This document shows, in pieces, positions 1 through 8,478 of a stretch of 64,000 nucleotides of DNA (position 1 is the stretch's first letter; each line of letters opens with the position of its first letter). The position numbers were made by a program, and so were the translations under genes. Under the pieces are notes generated by a model. The model worked only from the letters and a program-made list of their open reading frames with translations, did not search any database and had not been told where the DNA came from. Source of the DNA: Massilia agrisoli (lineage in GTDB: Bacteria; Pseudomonadota; Gammaproteobacteria; Burkholderiales; Burkholderiaceae_D). Location of the stretch: positions 1 through 64,000 of the forward strand of contig NZ_JAJHPV010000022.1 in assembly GCF_020831365.1 (NCBI RefSeq), in the 5' to 3' direction.

Positions 1-102
1 TGAAGGGCTTCATCTACATTGCAAGGTCAAGCCTTCAGGGCGGATCCAAGCTGGTCCTCACCTCAGTTAGTAGTAGCTAACCACTAACTCGAACAAGATA
101 CA

Positions 103-134
103 AGGGCGGATAAGCGCGCAGCGCGCATCCGCCG
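103..134. repeat. Palindromic repeat, family A (GGCGGATAAGCGC type)
   Basis: A hairpin with arms GGCGGAT and ATCCGCC around a short GC-rich middle. The same motif recurs at about 10390-10554 and 20612-20689, so it is a dispersed intergenic repeat. It sits just downstream of the mutarotase stop codon. Bases 1-102 hold no recognisable gene. Confidence 0.6.
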
Positions 135-144
135 TTCCAGCGCT

Positions 145-939
145 TCAGGCAGCGATGACGCTGACCTGGTGTTGCCCGGTCCAGATGCCGCCGGCTTCCA
201 GCTCGATGGGCTCGACCAGCGCAGGCTCGATGCACACAAAGTGCTGGTACTCGTCCCCCTCCATATCGGCCAGCGCCGCCGAATCGGCCGCGCCCGGATT
301 CCACACCACGGCATCCGGGAAACCCTGCTGCTCCAGCTTCAAGGCCCCCATCCCGGACCGCAGGACGATCGCTTCGGTAATGCCGAAGTGGATATGGTCG
401 TATTTGTCGGTGATGATCATCTCGCCATCCTGCACGCCGTCGATGGCGGCATTGGCGATCCGGTCGACCATGAAGTAGGTGTGCAGCGCGGCCGCGAAGG
501 GGAAAGCCTGTGCGCCAGGGTTGCGCACCTCCAGCGAGAAGCGCAGTTCATCAGCGAGCACTTCGATCCGCAGCGCCAGCGCGAATGAATAGGGCCAGGC
601 CGCGGCGATGGCCGGCGCGAGGTCCCCTTCAGCCAGCGAAAATTCCGCGAAGCCGTCACCGCTGCCGACCAGCCGCCACGTGCTGACGCGCGCGAAACCG
701 TGGCGCATGCCAGTGCCGCGCGCCGCAAACTGCGGGAAGATAACCGGTACGCCGCCGCGGATTGCACGGCTGCCGTCCAGCGACGACCTGGCGCTGCAGA
801 AAATGCGCTCCTGGCCGTCGGCGGTCTTCCACGAAACCAGGTGCGCGCCATACAGCGTCACGATCACCGCCGCGCCGCCGGGGCCTTCGATCCGCACTGC
901 CGGCAGTGCGCCGTAATCGACCATCGAAATTGCCGTCAT
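145..939 (-). CDS. D-hexose-6-phosphate mutarotase (YeaD-like aldose 1-epimerase)
   Basis: A 264-residue protein of the galactose-mutarotase fold, predicted to interconvert the alpha and beta anomers of hexose 6-phosphates in the cytoplasm. Residues that fit the family are His80 in RHGFAR, His153 in LHTYF and the general-base Glu238 in CIEPA. The length is close to the usual YeaD length. The ATG is preceded by AAAGGGAG at a good distance, and this ribosome site overlaps the end of the upstream amidase gene, whose stop lies only 11 bp away. That suggests a tsaE-amiC-mutarotase transcription unit. Family assignment is firm; the exact sugar phosphate is not visible from sequence. Confidence 0.88.
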   Translation of the reverse strand: MTAISMVDYGALPAVRIEGPGGAAVIVTLYGAHLVSWKTADGQERIFCSARSSLDGSRAIRGGVPVIFPQFAARGTGMRHGFARVSTWRLVGSGDGFAEFSLAEGDLAPAIAAAWPYSFALALRIEVLADELRFSLEVRNPGAQAFPFAAALHTYFMVDRIANAAIDGVQDGEMIITDKYDHIHFGITEAIVLRSGMGALKLEQQGFPDAVVWNPGAADSAALADMEGDEYQHFVCIEPALVEPIELEAGGIWTGQHQVSVIAA

Positions 940-950
940 GTGCGCTCCCT

Positions 951-2333
951 TTAGCTGATCCGGCTTTTTGCCATCGGCGGATTCTTGGCGAAGTAGTTTT
1001 TGATGCCCTTCATGATTGCCGACGCGATTTGGTCCTGGTAGCCGTTGTCGCGCAGCTTGGCTTCTTCTTCCGGGTTCGAGATAAAGGCCGTCTCGATCAG
1101 GATCGACGGAATATCCGGCGCCTTGAGCACCGCAAATCCGGCCTGTTCCACCGACGCCTTGTGCAGGCGCGCGAAGCCGCCGATTTCGCTCAGTACCGCT
1201 TTGCCAAGCTTCATGCTGTCGTTGATCTGGGCGGTCGTCGACAGGTCGAGCAGCACGCTGGCCAGATGGCGGTCATGCGTCTTCATGTTGACGCCGCCGA
1301 TCGAGTCGGCCAGGTTCTCCTTGTTCGCCAGCCAGCGCGCCGCGCTGGAGGTGGCGCCCTTTTCGGACAGCACGAACACCGAGGAGCCGCGCGCGCTCGG
1401 CTTCATGAACGCGTCCGCGTGGATCGAGACAAACAGGTCCGCCTGCACCTTGCGCGCTTTTTCAACGCGGGTGCCGAGCGGGACGAAGTAGTCGCCGTCG
1501 CGGGTGAGCATCACGCGCATGTTCGGCTGTTCCTCGATCTTGAACTTGAGGCGCTTGGCGATCGCCAGCACGATGTCTTTTTCGCGCGTGCCGGCCGAGC
1601 CGATGGCGCCCGGGTCTTCACCGCCATGGCCGGGGTCGAGCGCGATCGTCACCATGCGCACCACCTCGGGCTTCACCGCCCGCGGCGCCGCCGGCTTGAC
1701 CGGGGCGACCACTTCCGGTGTCACCACCGCCATTGCCGGCATCTCGGATTTCTGCTTTGCGAGCGGGTCGGCTGGCGCTGCCGCGGCGGGCAGTTCTGGC
1801 CGGCCCGCTGGCGCGAGGTCGTCGCGCATCCATTCGCCTTTTTCGATCATCTGGGCGATCGGGTCCACCGGCGCGACCGGGTACAGGTCGAAGATCAGGC
1901 GGTGCTTGTACGCGCCCACCGGCTCCAGCGTAAACACCTGCGGCTTGATTTCTTCCTTCAGGTCGAACACCAGCCGCACCACGTTGGGCCGGTTCTGGCC
2001 CACGCGCACCTGCCGTATGTACGGGTCTTCCGATTCGATTTTCGCGACCAGGCTTTTCAGGGTCGGGTCCAGGATCAGGCCCTCGATGTCGACCACCAGC
2101 CGGTCCGGGTCGGGCACGATAAAGTGGCTTGCCTTCAGGTCGCTGTCGTTCTCCAGCGTGACGCGGGTGTAGTCGGCGGCGGGCCAGACGCGTACCGCGA
2201 GGATCTGCGCCGCCGCGGCCGGCAGGGGCGATAGTACCGACAGCAGCAGCGTGCCGCCGGCTTTGAGGATCGTACGGCGGTTGACCGGTTTCGTGGTCAC
2301 CGGGAGCGGGGGAGTTCGAGGCGGTCGAGGCAT
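951..2333 (-). CDS. amiC: N-acetylmuramoyl-L-alanine amidase, AmiC type
   Basis: A 460-residue periplasmic amidase that cleaves the lactyl-amide bond of peptidoglycan during daughter-cell separation. A twin-arginine motif (NRRTILKAGG, about 18-27) and hydrophobic stretch ending in AAAA indicate Tat export. An AMIN domain (about 45-150) for septal targeting is followed by a Pro/Ala-rich linker and an Amidase_3 domain (about 228-450). Zinc ligands are His236 (DPGHGG), Glu251 and His305 (SIHADAF), with catalytic Glu414 (IETAF). A segment around 325-370 corresponds to the autoinhibitory helix region of AmiA/B/C, so an EnvC- or NlpD-like activator is expected. The start overlaps tsaE by 37 bp. Confidence 0.93.
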   Translation of the reverse strand: MPRPPRTPPLPVTTKPVNRRTILKAGGTLLLSVLSPLPAAAAQILAVRVWPAADYTRVTLENDSDLKASHFIVPDPDRLVVDIEGLILDPTLKSLVAKIESEDPYIRQVRVGQNRPNVVRLVFDLKEEIKPQVFTLEPVGAYKHRLIFDLYPVAPVDPIAQMIEKGEWMRDDLAPAGRPELPAAAAPADPLAKQKSEMPAMAVVTPEVVAPVKPAAPRAVKPEVVRMVTIALDPGHGGEDPGAIGSAGTREKDIVLAIAKRLKFKIEEQPNMRVMLTRDGDYFVPLGTRVEKARKVQADLFVSIHADAFMKPSARGSSVFVLSEKGATSSAARWLANKENLADSIGGVNMKTHDRHLASVLLDLSTTAQINDSMKLGKAVLSEIGGFARLHKASVEQAGFAVLKAPDIPSILIETAFISNPEEEAKLRDNGYQDQIASAIMKGIKNYFAKNPPMAKSRIS

Positions 2334-2782
2334 AACAGGCCCAAGGGGGACAACGCTTGCAATTCTACATCACGACCTTGCCCGGAAACACTTAAGGACA
2401 CATTCAAGTCGGGCGCAGGCAACACCGGCTCGGCTTTCTCCGGCCATTCGACGATACAAATGTTATGACCATTGAAATCTTCCCGGAACCCGGCGTCGAG
2501 GAATTCCTCCGGGCTCGACATGCGGTACAGGTCGAAGTGAACCACGTTGACGGCCGCGCCGCCCAGTTCGATGCGGTAGGGCTCGGACAGCGTGTAGGTC
2601 GGGCTGCGCACGGGGCCGACATGGCCGGCGGCGTGCAGCAGCGCGCGGGTGAGCGCCGTCTTGCCGGCGCCGAGGTCGCCGTGCAGGTGGATGACGAGGC
2701 CGGGCGCGATGGCGCGCGCGAGGGCCGCGCCAAGCGCCGCGGTGGCTGATTCGTCGGGGAGATGGGTCTTCAAATGCTGCAT
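2297..2782 (-). CDS. tsaE: tRNA threonylcarbamoyladenosine biosynthesis ATPase TsaE
   Basis: A 161-residue ATPase of the bacterial t6A37 tRNA-modification complex, working with TsaB and TsaD. The Walker A motif GDLGAGKT lies at 35-42. The conserved SPTYTL segment and VEWPEK follow, as usual for the family. The C-terminus runs slightly long and overlaps the amiC start, which supports translational coupling. Its complex partner TsaD is encoded about 19 kb away in this same window (21640-22680). Identification is firm. Confidence 0.93.
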   Translation of the reverse strand: MQHLKTHLPDESATAALGAALARAIAPGLVIHLHGDLGAGKTALTRALLHAAGHVGPVRSPTYTLSEPYRIELGGAAVNVVHFDLYRMSSPEEFLDAGFREDFNGHNICIVEWPEKAEPVLPAPDLNVSLSVSGQGRDVELQALSPLGLLCLDRLELPRSR

Positions 2783-2844
2783 CGAATAGAATGTGAGGTT
2801 AAGTCCTGCCTGATCCGGCTGGCGCTATTTTAATCCTGCCGAGC

Positions 2845-3930
2845 ATGCAACACTCACAACCCGACCTCCAGCAACTTGCGCGCGCCATCAAAGAATGGGG
2901 CGCGGAACTTGGCTTTGCCGATGTGCGCATTGCCGACGTCGACCTGTCGCATGCCGAAGCGGGCTTGCAGGCCTGGCTCGACGAAGGCCGCCATGGCGAG
3001 ATGGATTATATGGCAAGCCACGGCATGAAGCGCGCGCGTCCGGCCGAACTGGTGCCTGGCACGGTGCGCGCGATCTGCGCGCGCATGGATTACCTGCCGC
3101 AAACCACCCCCGCCAACTGGCGCGAAGCCGAGACCGCGCGGCTGCGCGATCCGCACACGGCCGTCATCTCGATGTATGCACGCGGCCGCGATTATCACAA
3201 GGTCATCCGCAGCCGCCTGCAGCAGCTGGCCGACCGCGTGACGGCGGCCATCGGCGAATATGGCTACCGCGTATTTACCGACTCGGCCCCGGTGATGGAA
3301 CTGCCGCTGGCGGAAAAGGCCGGTTTGGGCTGGCGCGGCAAGCACACCTTGATGCTGAACCGCGAGGCCGGCTCGATGTATTTCCTCGGCGAGATACTGG
3401 TCGACCTGCCGCTGCCGGTCGATCCGCCTGCCAGCGCCCATTGCGGGCAGTGCCAGGCCTGCATCGACGTATGCCCGACCGGCGCCATCCTCGGCCCGGG
3501 CAAGCTGGATGCGCGGCGCTGCATCTCCTACCTGACCATTGAACTCAAGAGCAGCATCCCGGAAGAGCTGCGGCCGCTGATCGGCAACCGCGTGTATGGC
3601 TGCGACGACTGCCAGACCGTGTGTCCGTGGAATAAGTTCGCGCAGCGCGCGACGGTGCCGGATTTCGACGAGCGCAACGGCCTGGGCAGTGCCAGCATGG
3701 TCGAGCTGTTCGCCTGGACAGAAGAGGAGTTCAACCGCCGCCTCGAAGGCAGCCCGATCCGGCGCATCGGCCATGAGCGCTGGCTGCGCAATATCGCTGT
3801 GGGGCTGGGCAATGCAGCCGACGGCGCACGCGGCGATGCGGCCATCGTGGCCGCCTTGCGCTCACGCGCGGAGCATCCTTCGGAAATGGTGCGCGAACAT
3901 GTGGCGTGGGCGCTGGCGCGCCACGCCTGA
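2845..3930 (+). CDS. queG: Epoxyqueuosine reductase QueG
   Basis: A 361-residue cobalamin- and iron-sulfur-dependent enzyme that reduces epoxyqueuosine to queuosine in tRNA, the last step of queuosine synthesis. An N-terminal DUF1730-type cobalamin-binding region carries the TDSAP segment with candidate catalytic Asp146. A bacterial ferredoxin-like module follows, with Cys200/203/206/210 (CGQCQACIDVC) and further cysteines at 226 and 253/256/260 (CDDCQTVCPWN) for two 4Fe-4S clusters. The C-terminal part is HEAT-like. It is divergent from tsaE with a gap of about 60 bp, an arrangement common in betaproteobacteria. Length is normal. Confidence 0.94.
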   Translation: MQHSQPDLQQLARAIKEWGAELGFADVRIADVDLSHAEAGLQAWLDEGRHGEMDYMASHGMKRARPAELVPGTVRAICARMDYLPQTTPANWREAETARLRDPHTAVISMYARGRDYHKVIRSRLQQLADRVTAAIGEYGYRVFTDSAPVMELPLAEKAGLGWRGKHTLMLNREAGSMYFLGEILVDLPLPVDPPASAHCGQCQACIDVCPTGAILGPGKLDARRCISYLTIELKSSIPEELRPLIGNRVYGCDDCQTVCPWNKFAQRATVPDFDERNGLGSASMVELFAWTEEEFNRRLEGSPIRRIGHERWLRNIAVGLGNAADGARGDAAIVAALRSRAEHPSEMVREHVAWALARHA

Positions 3931-3932
3931 GC

Positions 3933-4319
3933 TCAGAGGCGTTTCAGGCGCAGGGCGGACCAGTCGCTGTCCATTGAAATCATCGCCACGCCGGTGACCC
4001 CATTTTCCTTGGCGTAAGCGTTGATGCTGTCGCGGTTGATGTCGGTGGCTTTTGAGGCGGTTTGCTTCAGATAGGCAATCCACAGCGAACCCTTTTCGCC
4101 GAGGCGGGCGAGGGCTTCCGGGAGGAACTTTTCCAGTTGGTCCCGGTTCAGCGCGAACAACAGCACCACGTCGGCCGGGGTGTCGCCTTCGACAATCAGG
4201 GACTGTGGCAACTGCTCGACCACGCGTGGATGCGCTATGCCGTTAAGAATCGCCAGCGATTTGGCGTTCTTCAAATACATCTTGTCCGCAATAGTTTTTT
4301 CACTCATCTGAATAGCCAT
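3933..4319 (-). CDS. Small cytoplasmic protein, DUF3052-like
   Basis: A 128-residue protein with no signal peptide or membrane segment. The predicted alternating beta/alpha pattern, with a central VVLLFALNRDQLEKFLPEAL stretch and GSLWIAYLK, resembles DUF3052-type proteins of unknown function. It is convergent with queG, with two bases between the stops. A second in-frame ATG (MSEKTI) four codons downstream is a possible alternative start. No enzymatic motif is recognised, so function is unknown. Confidence 0.7.
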   Translation of the reverse strand: MAIQMSEKTIADKMYLKNAKSLAILNGIAHPRVVEQLPQSLIVEGDTPADVVLLFALNRDQLEKFLPEALARLGEKGSLWIAYLKQTASKATDINRDSINAYAKENGVTGVAMISMDSDWSALRLKRL

Positions 4320-4450
4320 TTATGGTTGACATGTATTGCGGACATGTGGTCCCGAGTCCGCCTCAACGATGGTATCAGCAATCAGGCTGCGCACGATTCG
4401 GGGCTGTGGCCAACATCAATCCATGTTGAGGGTGAGTGCGGTTGCCGTAT

Positions 4451-4537
4451 GGATTCCCGCATTCGCGGGAATGACGGGAGAGGCGGGAATGACGGGAGAG
4501 GCGGGAATGACGGGAGAGGCGGGAATGACGGGGGCGC
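4451..4537. repeat. 18-bp tandem array grown from a REP-like arm
   Basis: A palindrome arm (GGATTCCCGCATTCGCGGGA, 4451-4470) runs into tandem copies of the 18-mer GCGGGAATGACGGGAGAG at 4465-4482, 4483-4500 and 4501-4518, plus a partial copy at 4519-4532. The unit is the outer arm of the dispersed family B palindrome (compare 54639-54735) plus a few bases. The array stops a few bases before the stop codon of the adjacent response regulator. Confidence 0.85.
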
Positions 4538-5122
4538 TTATTTCAGCAAGCCGGCCAGTTCCACAGCCGTTTTCACCTGCATCTTCTCGAAAATATTTGC
4601 ACGGTGCACTTCCACCGTGCGCATGCTGATACCCAGCTCGTCGGCCACGACCTTGTTCATTTTTCCTGCCAAAATCTTTTCCAGCACTTCGCGCTCGCGC
4701 GCCGACAATGCCGCCAGCCGCGCCTGCACCTGCGCCGCCTCGCCCGCGTGGCGCGATGCTGCCAGCGCTTCCTGTACGCGGTCCATCAGCTGGTTGTCGT
4801 TGAAGGGCTTTTCGACAAAGTCGAAGGCGCCGCGCTTCAGGCTGTCGACCGCCATCGGCACGTCGCCATGGCCGGTCAGGAAGATCACCGGCATGCGCGC
4901 CGTCAGTCCGCGCGCGCCGAGCTGGTCAAACACCGCGACGCCGTTCATGTCCGGCATGCGCACGTCCAGCAGCACGCAGTCGCCTTCGGGCGCAAAGCGC
5001 GCGCCGGCGCTCTCGAGGAAGGCCTGCGCCGTCGCATAGCCGCATGCTTCGATGCCGCGCGAGCGGGCAAGCCAGGCGAGCGAGTCGCGAATGACGTCTT
5101 CGTCGTCAACGATGTGCAACAT
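4538..5122 (-). CDS. FixJ/DctR-family response regulator
   Basis: A 194-residue two-component regulator. The receiver domain (1-115) has the acidic pocket at the start (VDDED), phospho-acceptor Asp53 in LLDVRMP, Thr83 and Lys105 in EKPF. A LuxR/FixJ helix-turn-helix (about 138-190) contains SAREREVL and the recognition segment SMRTVEVHRANI. It lies 40 bp downstream of the sensor kinase gene on the same strand. Gene order and kinase type match the DctS-DctR pairs that control C4-dicarboxylate uptake in other proteobacteria, and dctP is divergent here. The family call is firm; the ligand is inferred. Confidence 0.9.
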   Translation of the reverse strand: MLHIVDDEDVIRDSLAWLARSRGIEACGYATAQAFLESAGARFAPEGDCVLLDVRMPDMNGVAVFDQLGARGLTARMPVIFLTGHGDVPMAVDSLKRGAFDFVEKPFNDNQLMDRVQEALAASRHAGEAAQVQARLAALSAREREVLEKILAGKMNKVVADELGISMRTVEVHRANIFEKMQVKTAVELAGLLK

Positions 5123-5162
5123 GGAAGTCTCCGTATTATTTCAATGTGCCGCTGCCAGCATC

Positions 5163-7127
5163 TTAGGCCACGCCCACCTCGGCCGGCAACGAAAACGTGA
5201 ACACTGTCCCGCCGCCCGGGTTGGGCCGGTGGTTCAAGGTGCCGCCGTGGAATTCGATCGCGGTGCGGCAGATCGACAGTCCCATTCCCATGCCTTCGGC
5301 CTTGGTCGTGAAGAATGGCGAATACAGGCGCGCGTTGACGTCGTCCGGGATGCCGTGGCCGTTGTCGATCACCGATACCTCGACCCGGCCGTTCGCCGCG
5401 CGCGCCTCGATGCGCAGGATGCGCCGCTCGGGTGCGATGTCCTGCATCGCCTCGACGCCGTTGCGGGTCAGGTTCAGCAGCACCTGTTCGAGCATCATGC
5501 GGTCGGCACGCACCGGCGGCAGCGCAGGGTCGGCGTGGATCTGGACCGCCACGTAGAACCTGCGCGCCTGCAGCTCCATCAGCTCGCGCACGCCCTCGAT
5601 CACGGCGGGAATCTCGACCAGCTGGCGCACCGGGTCGCGCTTTTTTACGAACTGGTGGACGCTGCGGATGATCTGGCCGGCGCGCTGCGCCTGCAGGCCT
5701 GCCTGCTCCAGCGCCGGGCGCAAGGTGTCGGCGTCGACCGGCTTGCCGCCGTCGCCGGACAGCATGTTCAGCGCACCGGAGGTGTAACTGGAAATGGCCG
5801 CCAGCGGCTGGTTCAGTTCATGCGCCAGCATCGACGAGATTTCGCCCATCGTCGCCAGGCGCGAGCTGGCCTGCAGCTTTTCCTGCTGCTGGCGGTGCAG
5901 TTCTTCGGCGTGCTTGCGTTCGGAGATGTCGAGGATCGATCCCATCCAGCCGGTGTGCTGGCCGTCGGCGCCGATCAGCGGCGCTTCGAAAATCAGCACC
6001 GGGATGCGTTGCCCGTCCGCGCGCTGGAACACGGTTTCGAACTGCGGCGTCACGTTACCCGACAAGACTTCCGCAAAGCGCTGCTGGTATTCGCCGATGA
6101 CTTCCGGCGCCCAGTAAGGCATCGGCGGCGCGCGGCCGACCAGTTCCGCTTCGGTCAGCCCGACCATGCGGCAGAACGCCGGGTTGACGTAGGTGATGCG
6201 GCCTTCGAGGTCGCGCGCGCGCAGGCCGGTGACCATCGAATTTTCCATCGCGGTGCGAAACGCCATCTGCTGGCGCAGTGCGCCTTCGGCGGCGAGGCGG
6301 CGCGTGACGTCGCGCCACAGCGCGGCCAGGCTGGCCAGCAGGCCAAGCGCCAGCAGCACGACCGAGCCGACCAGCAGGTTGGGCAGCAGGCGCGGGGCCG
6401 CCTTGACGCTGTTCGTGGCCAGCAGCAGTTCGGCGCCGTTCAGGTCAAGCGGGCGATTGTGCGTGTAGACGCCGCGCCCCGGGCCGGCCGACTCGCGCCG
6501 CGCCACCACCTTGTCGTCGGCGTCGAGCAGGGCAACCGCGTTGTCCTGCGCGAACCACCAGGGCACCGTTTCGTCCAGCAGGGCGTCGAGGTCATAGCTG
6601 ACGACCAGGCTGCCGGCGTGGAAGCCGTCGCGCGTGATGGGCAGGTGGTAGTCCATTTGCGCGCCGGCCCCGCCGGCGCTGGCCGGCCGGCTGTAGCGCC
6701 CATTGCCGGTCTGGTGCGCCAGCAGCGCCGCCTCGCGCGAGGCCGGCGTGGTGGCCACCGGCGTGCCCGACGAAGCGCGTACCTGGCCGGCCTCGTCAAG
6801 CCAGGCCACCCGCGTCAGCTCGCGCGCCACCTTGCGCATCTGGTCCAGGCGCGCCTGGACTGCCGCGGGCTCGATGCCGCCAACGGCGATTTCGGCGCCC
6901 AGGTTTTCCAGGCTCTCGGCATTGCGGTCCAGCTCGAAGCGGATCGCCTGCTCGACCCACAGCGTGTCGGCAATCAGCTGCTCCTGCCGTTCGTTGCTCT
7001 CCATCTGGCGCGCCTGCCACGGAAGCCACAGCAGCACGGCGAGGAACAGCAATACCAGCGTGACCGGCAGTGCCCAGCGCAGCGGGCCGGCAAGCTGGAG
7101 GCGGGAAGGGGGGAGCAGGGTATCCAT
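5163..7127 (-). CDS. PAS-domain sensor histidine kinase, DctS-like
   Basis: A 654-residue inner-membrane kinase. Two transmembrane helices (about 16-38 and 250-272) flank a periplasmic sensory domain. A PAS domain (about 290-410), a HisKA domain with the phospho-accepting His in MLAHELNQPLAAIS, and a HATPase domain with GHGIPDD and GMGMGLSI follow. The HELNQP box is typical of the FixL/DctS group. The ATG at 7127 was chosen because the protein then opens with a short N-terminal segment before TM1. An ATG 16 codons upstream (7175) is possible, and neither has a strong ribosome site. The reading frame stays open across the divergent dctP gene to 8510, but that extension is not coding. It is followed by its FixJ-type partner. 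Confidence 0.9.
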   Translation of the reverse strand: MDTLLPPSRLQLAGPLRWALPVTLVLLFLAVLLWLPWQARQMESNERQEQLIADTLWVEQAIRFELDRNAESLENLGAEIAVGGIEPAAVQARLDQMRKVARELTRVAWLDEAGQVRASSGTPVATTPASREAALLAHQTGNGRYSRPASAGGAGAQMDYHLPITRDGFHAGSLVVSYDLDALLDETVPWWFAQDNAVALLDADDKVVARRESAGPGRGVYTHNRPLDLNGAELLLATNSVKAAPRLLPNLLVGSVVLLALGLLASLAALWRDVTRRLAAEGALRQQMAFRTAMENSMVTGLRARDLEGRITYVNPAFCRMVGLTEAELVGRAPPMPYWAPEVIGEYQQRFAEVLSGNVTPQFETVFQRADGQRIPVLIFEAPLIGADGQHTGWMGSILDISERKHAEELHRQQQEKLQASSRLATMGEISSMLAHELNQPLAAISSYTSGALNMLSGDGGKPVDADTLRPALEQAGLQAQRAGQIIRSVHQFVKKRDPVRQLVEIPAVIEGVRELMELQARRFYVAVQIHADPALPPVRADRMMLEQVLLNLTRNGVEAMQDIAPERRILRIEARAANGRVEVSVIDNGHGIPDDVNARLYSPFFTTKAEGMGMGLSICRTAIEFHGGTLNHRPNPGGGTVFTFSLPAEVGVA

Positions 7128-7226
7128 GCTGTACTGTGAATGGTTCCGGCGTGACAGGCTATTGTGGTTTTCCATAATAGCAGTGCAGAATGGGGGATAG
7201 TGTGGAGTTCCACCGTTTGAGGAGAC

Positions 7227-8213
7227 ATGATGCAGCTGAAAGCCATGCTGGCCGTGCTGGCCGCCGCGGTGAGCTTCAACGCGTGGGCTGCTGCGCCCAT
7301 CGTCATCAAGTTCAGCCACGTGGTTGCGCCGGACACGCCCAAAGGGCAGGCGGCGGAGCGCTTTGGCATGCTGGCGGCAAAATACAGCAAGGGCCGCGTC
7401 AAGGTCGAGGTGTACCCGGACAGCCAGCTGTACAAGGACAAGGAAGAACTCGAAGCGCTGCAGCTTGGCGCGGTGCAGATGCTGGCGCCGTCGCTGGCCA
7501 AGTTCGGCCCGCTGGGCGTCAAGGAATTTGAAGCCTTCGACCTGCCTTACATCTTCCCGTCGAAGGCGGCGCTGTACAAGGTGACCGAAGGCCCGATCGG
7601 CAGGGCGCTGCTGAAGAAGCTCGAACCGAAGGGGATTGCCGGGCTGGCGTACTGGGACAACGGCTTCAAGGTGATGTCGGCCAATAAGCCCTTGCGCATG
7701 CCCGCCGATTTCCGTGGCCTGAAGATGCGCATCCAGTCGTCCAAGGTGCTCGACGCGCAGATGCGCGCGCTTGGGGCTTACCCGCAGGTGCTGGCGTTCT
7801 CCGAGGTGTACCAGGCGCTGCGCATTGGCGTGGTGGACGGCACCGAAAACCCGCCGTCGAACATGTTCACGCAGCGGATGCACGAGGTGCAGAAGCACGT
7901 CACGCTGTCGAACCACGGCTACCTGGGCTATGCGGTGATCGTGAACAAAAAGTTCTGGGACGGCCTGCCGTCGGACGTGCGGCGTTCGCTGGAACAGGCG
8001 ATGCGTGAAGCCACCGCCTACGAAAAGCAGATCTCGCAGCGCGACAACGACCTGGCGATGGAGGCGATCAGGCGGGCCGGCAAAACGGTGGTGCACAGCC
8101 TGAGCCCGCAGGAGCAGGCCGCATGGCGCAAGGCGCTGCTGCCTGTTCATAAGCAGATGGAAAACCGCATCGGCAAGGACCTGATCGAGGCGATTACCCG
8201 GGCGGCAAAATAA
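7227..8213 (+). CDS. dctP: TRAP transporter solute-binding protein, DctP family
   Basis: A 328-residue periplasmic binding protein with a signal peptide ending near NAWAA. The DctP fold is clear from the opening IVIKFSHVVAPDTPKG, then LGAVQMLAPS, MRIQSS with the carboxylate-binding Arg, and VDGTENPPSN. Such proteins deliver C4-dicarboxylates or related organic acids to DctQ/DctM membrane subunits. None of these follows: the next gene is ogt. The protein may therefore serve a distant QM pair or act as a periplasmic co-sensor for the divergent kinase. The ribosome site GAGGAGA suits an ATG at 7230 as well as the one at 7227. Confidence 0.9.
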   Translation: MMQLKAMLAVLAAAVSFNAWAAAPIVIKFSHVVAPDTPKGQAAERFGMLAAKYSKGRVKVEVYPDSQLYKDKEELEALQLGAVQMLAPSLAKFGPLGVKEFEAFDLPYIFPSKAALYKVTEGPIGRALLKKLEPKGIAGLAYWDNGFKVMSANKPLRMPADFRGLKMRIQSSKVLDAQMRALGAYPQVLAFSEVYQALRIGVVDGTENPPSNMFTQRMHEVQKHVTLSNHGYLGYAVIVNKKFWDGLPSDVRRSLEQAMREATAYEKQISQRDNDLAMEAIRRAGKTVVHSLSPQEQAAWRKALLPVHKQMENRIGKDLIEAITRAAK

Positions 8214-8289
8214 GTCCTTTACGACTAAATGAAAAATTCCGCAAGTGTACAAAAAGCCACAACCTGGGATTCCAGATAGGCTATTATTG

Positions 8290-8478
8290 CCTCCGACATT
8301 AGCCACCCATGCAGATGGGGGCACAAGGATTCGATTTGGGGAGTAGTAGATAAAAGCACGGTAGTCCATACCGGAGATATATCGAGGAGACGCGCGTTTT
8401 ACAGAATGCCGTTGGCATGACCGACAGCCGGAAACGTGACCAAATTTGAAGCGCACCCCGTGGGGTGCGTTTTTTTTG
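8290..8478 (+). ncRNA. Candidate structured small RNA or terminated leader
   Basis: No ORF is supported between dctP and ogt (8214-8717). This stretch holds three simple perfect hairpins: CCCAT/ATGGG at 8306-8319, CGGTA/TACCG at 8359-8373 and ATGCC/GGCAT at 8406-8418. A strong Rho-independent terminator ends it. A TATTAT box at 8282-8287 could be a -10 element, but no good -35 is seen. It contains GGGGAGTAG, also found in yybP-ykoY riboswitches, yet the rest does not match that family. It could be a free sRNA or the structured 3' end of the dctP transcript. Confidence 0.35.
8453..8477 (+). terminator. Rho-independent terminator
   Basis: A perfect GCACCCC/GGGGTGC stem-loop is followed by eight T residues. 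It ends the dctP transcript or the candidate RNA just upstream of the MITE-like insertion. Confidence 0.85.

Noticed and set aside
66-88. Short inverted repeat GTTAGT/ACTAAC near the window start
   Set aside because: The arms are only six bases and there is no context to support an operator or element end.
762-2234. A plus-strand frame of 490 codons
   Set aside because: It is antisense to amiC, whose zinc ligands and export signal are intact.
8338-8346. GGGGAGTAG, suggestive of a yybP-ykoY manganese riboswitch
   Set aside because: The other conserved segments of that riboswitch are not found at proper distances, and the downstream gene ogt is not a manganese-related gene.
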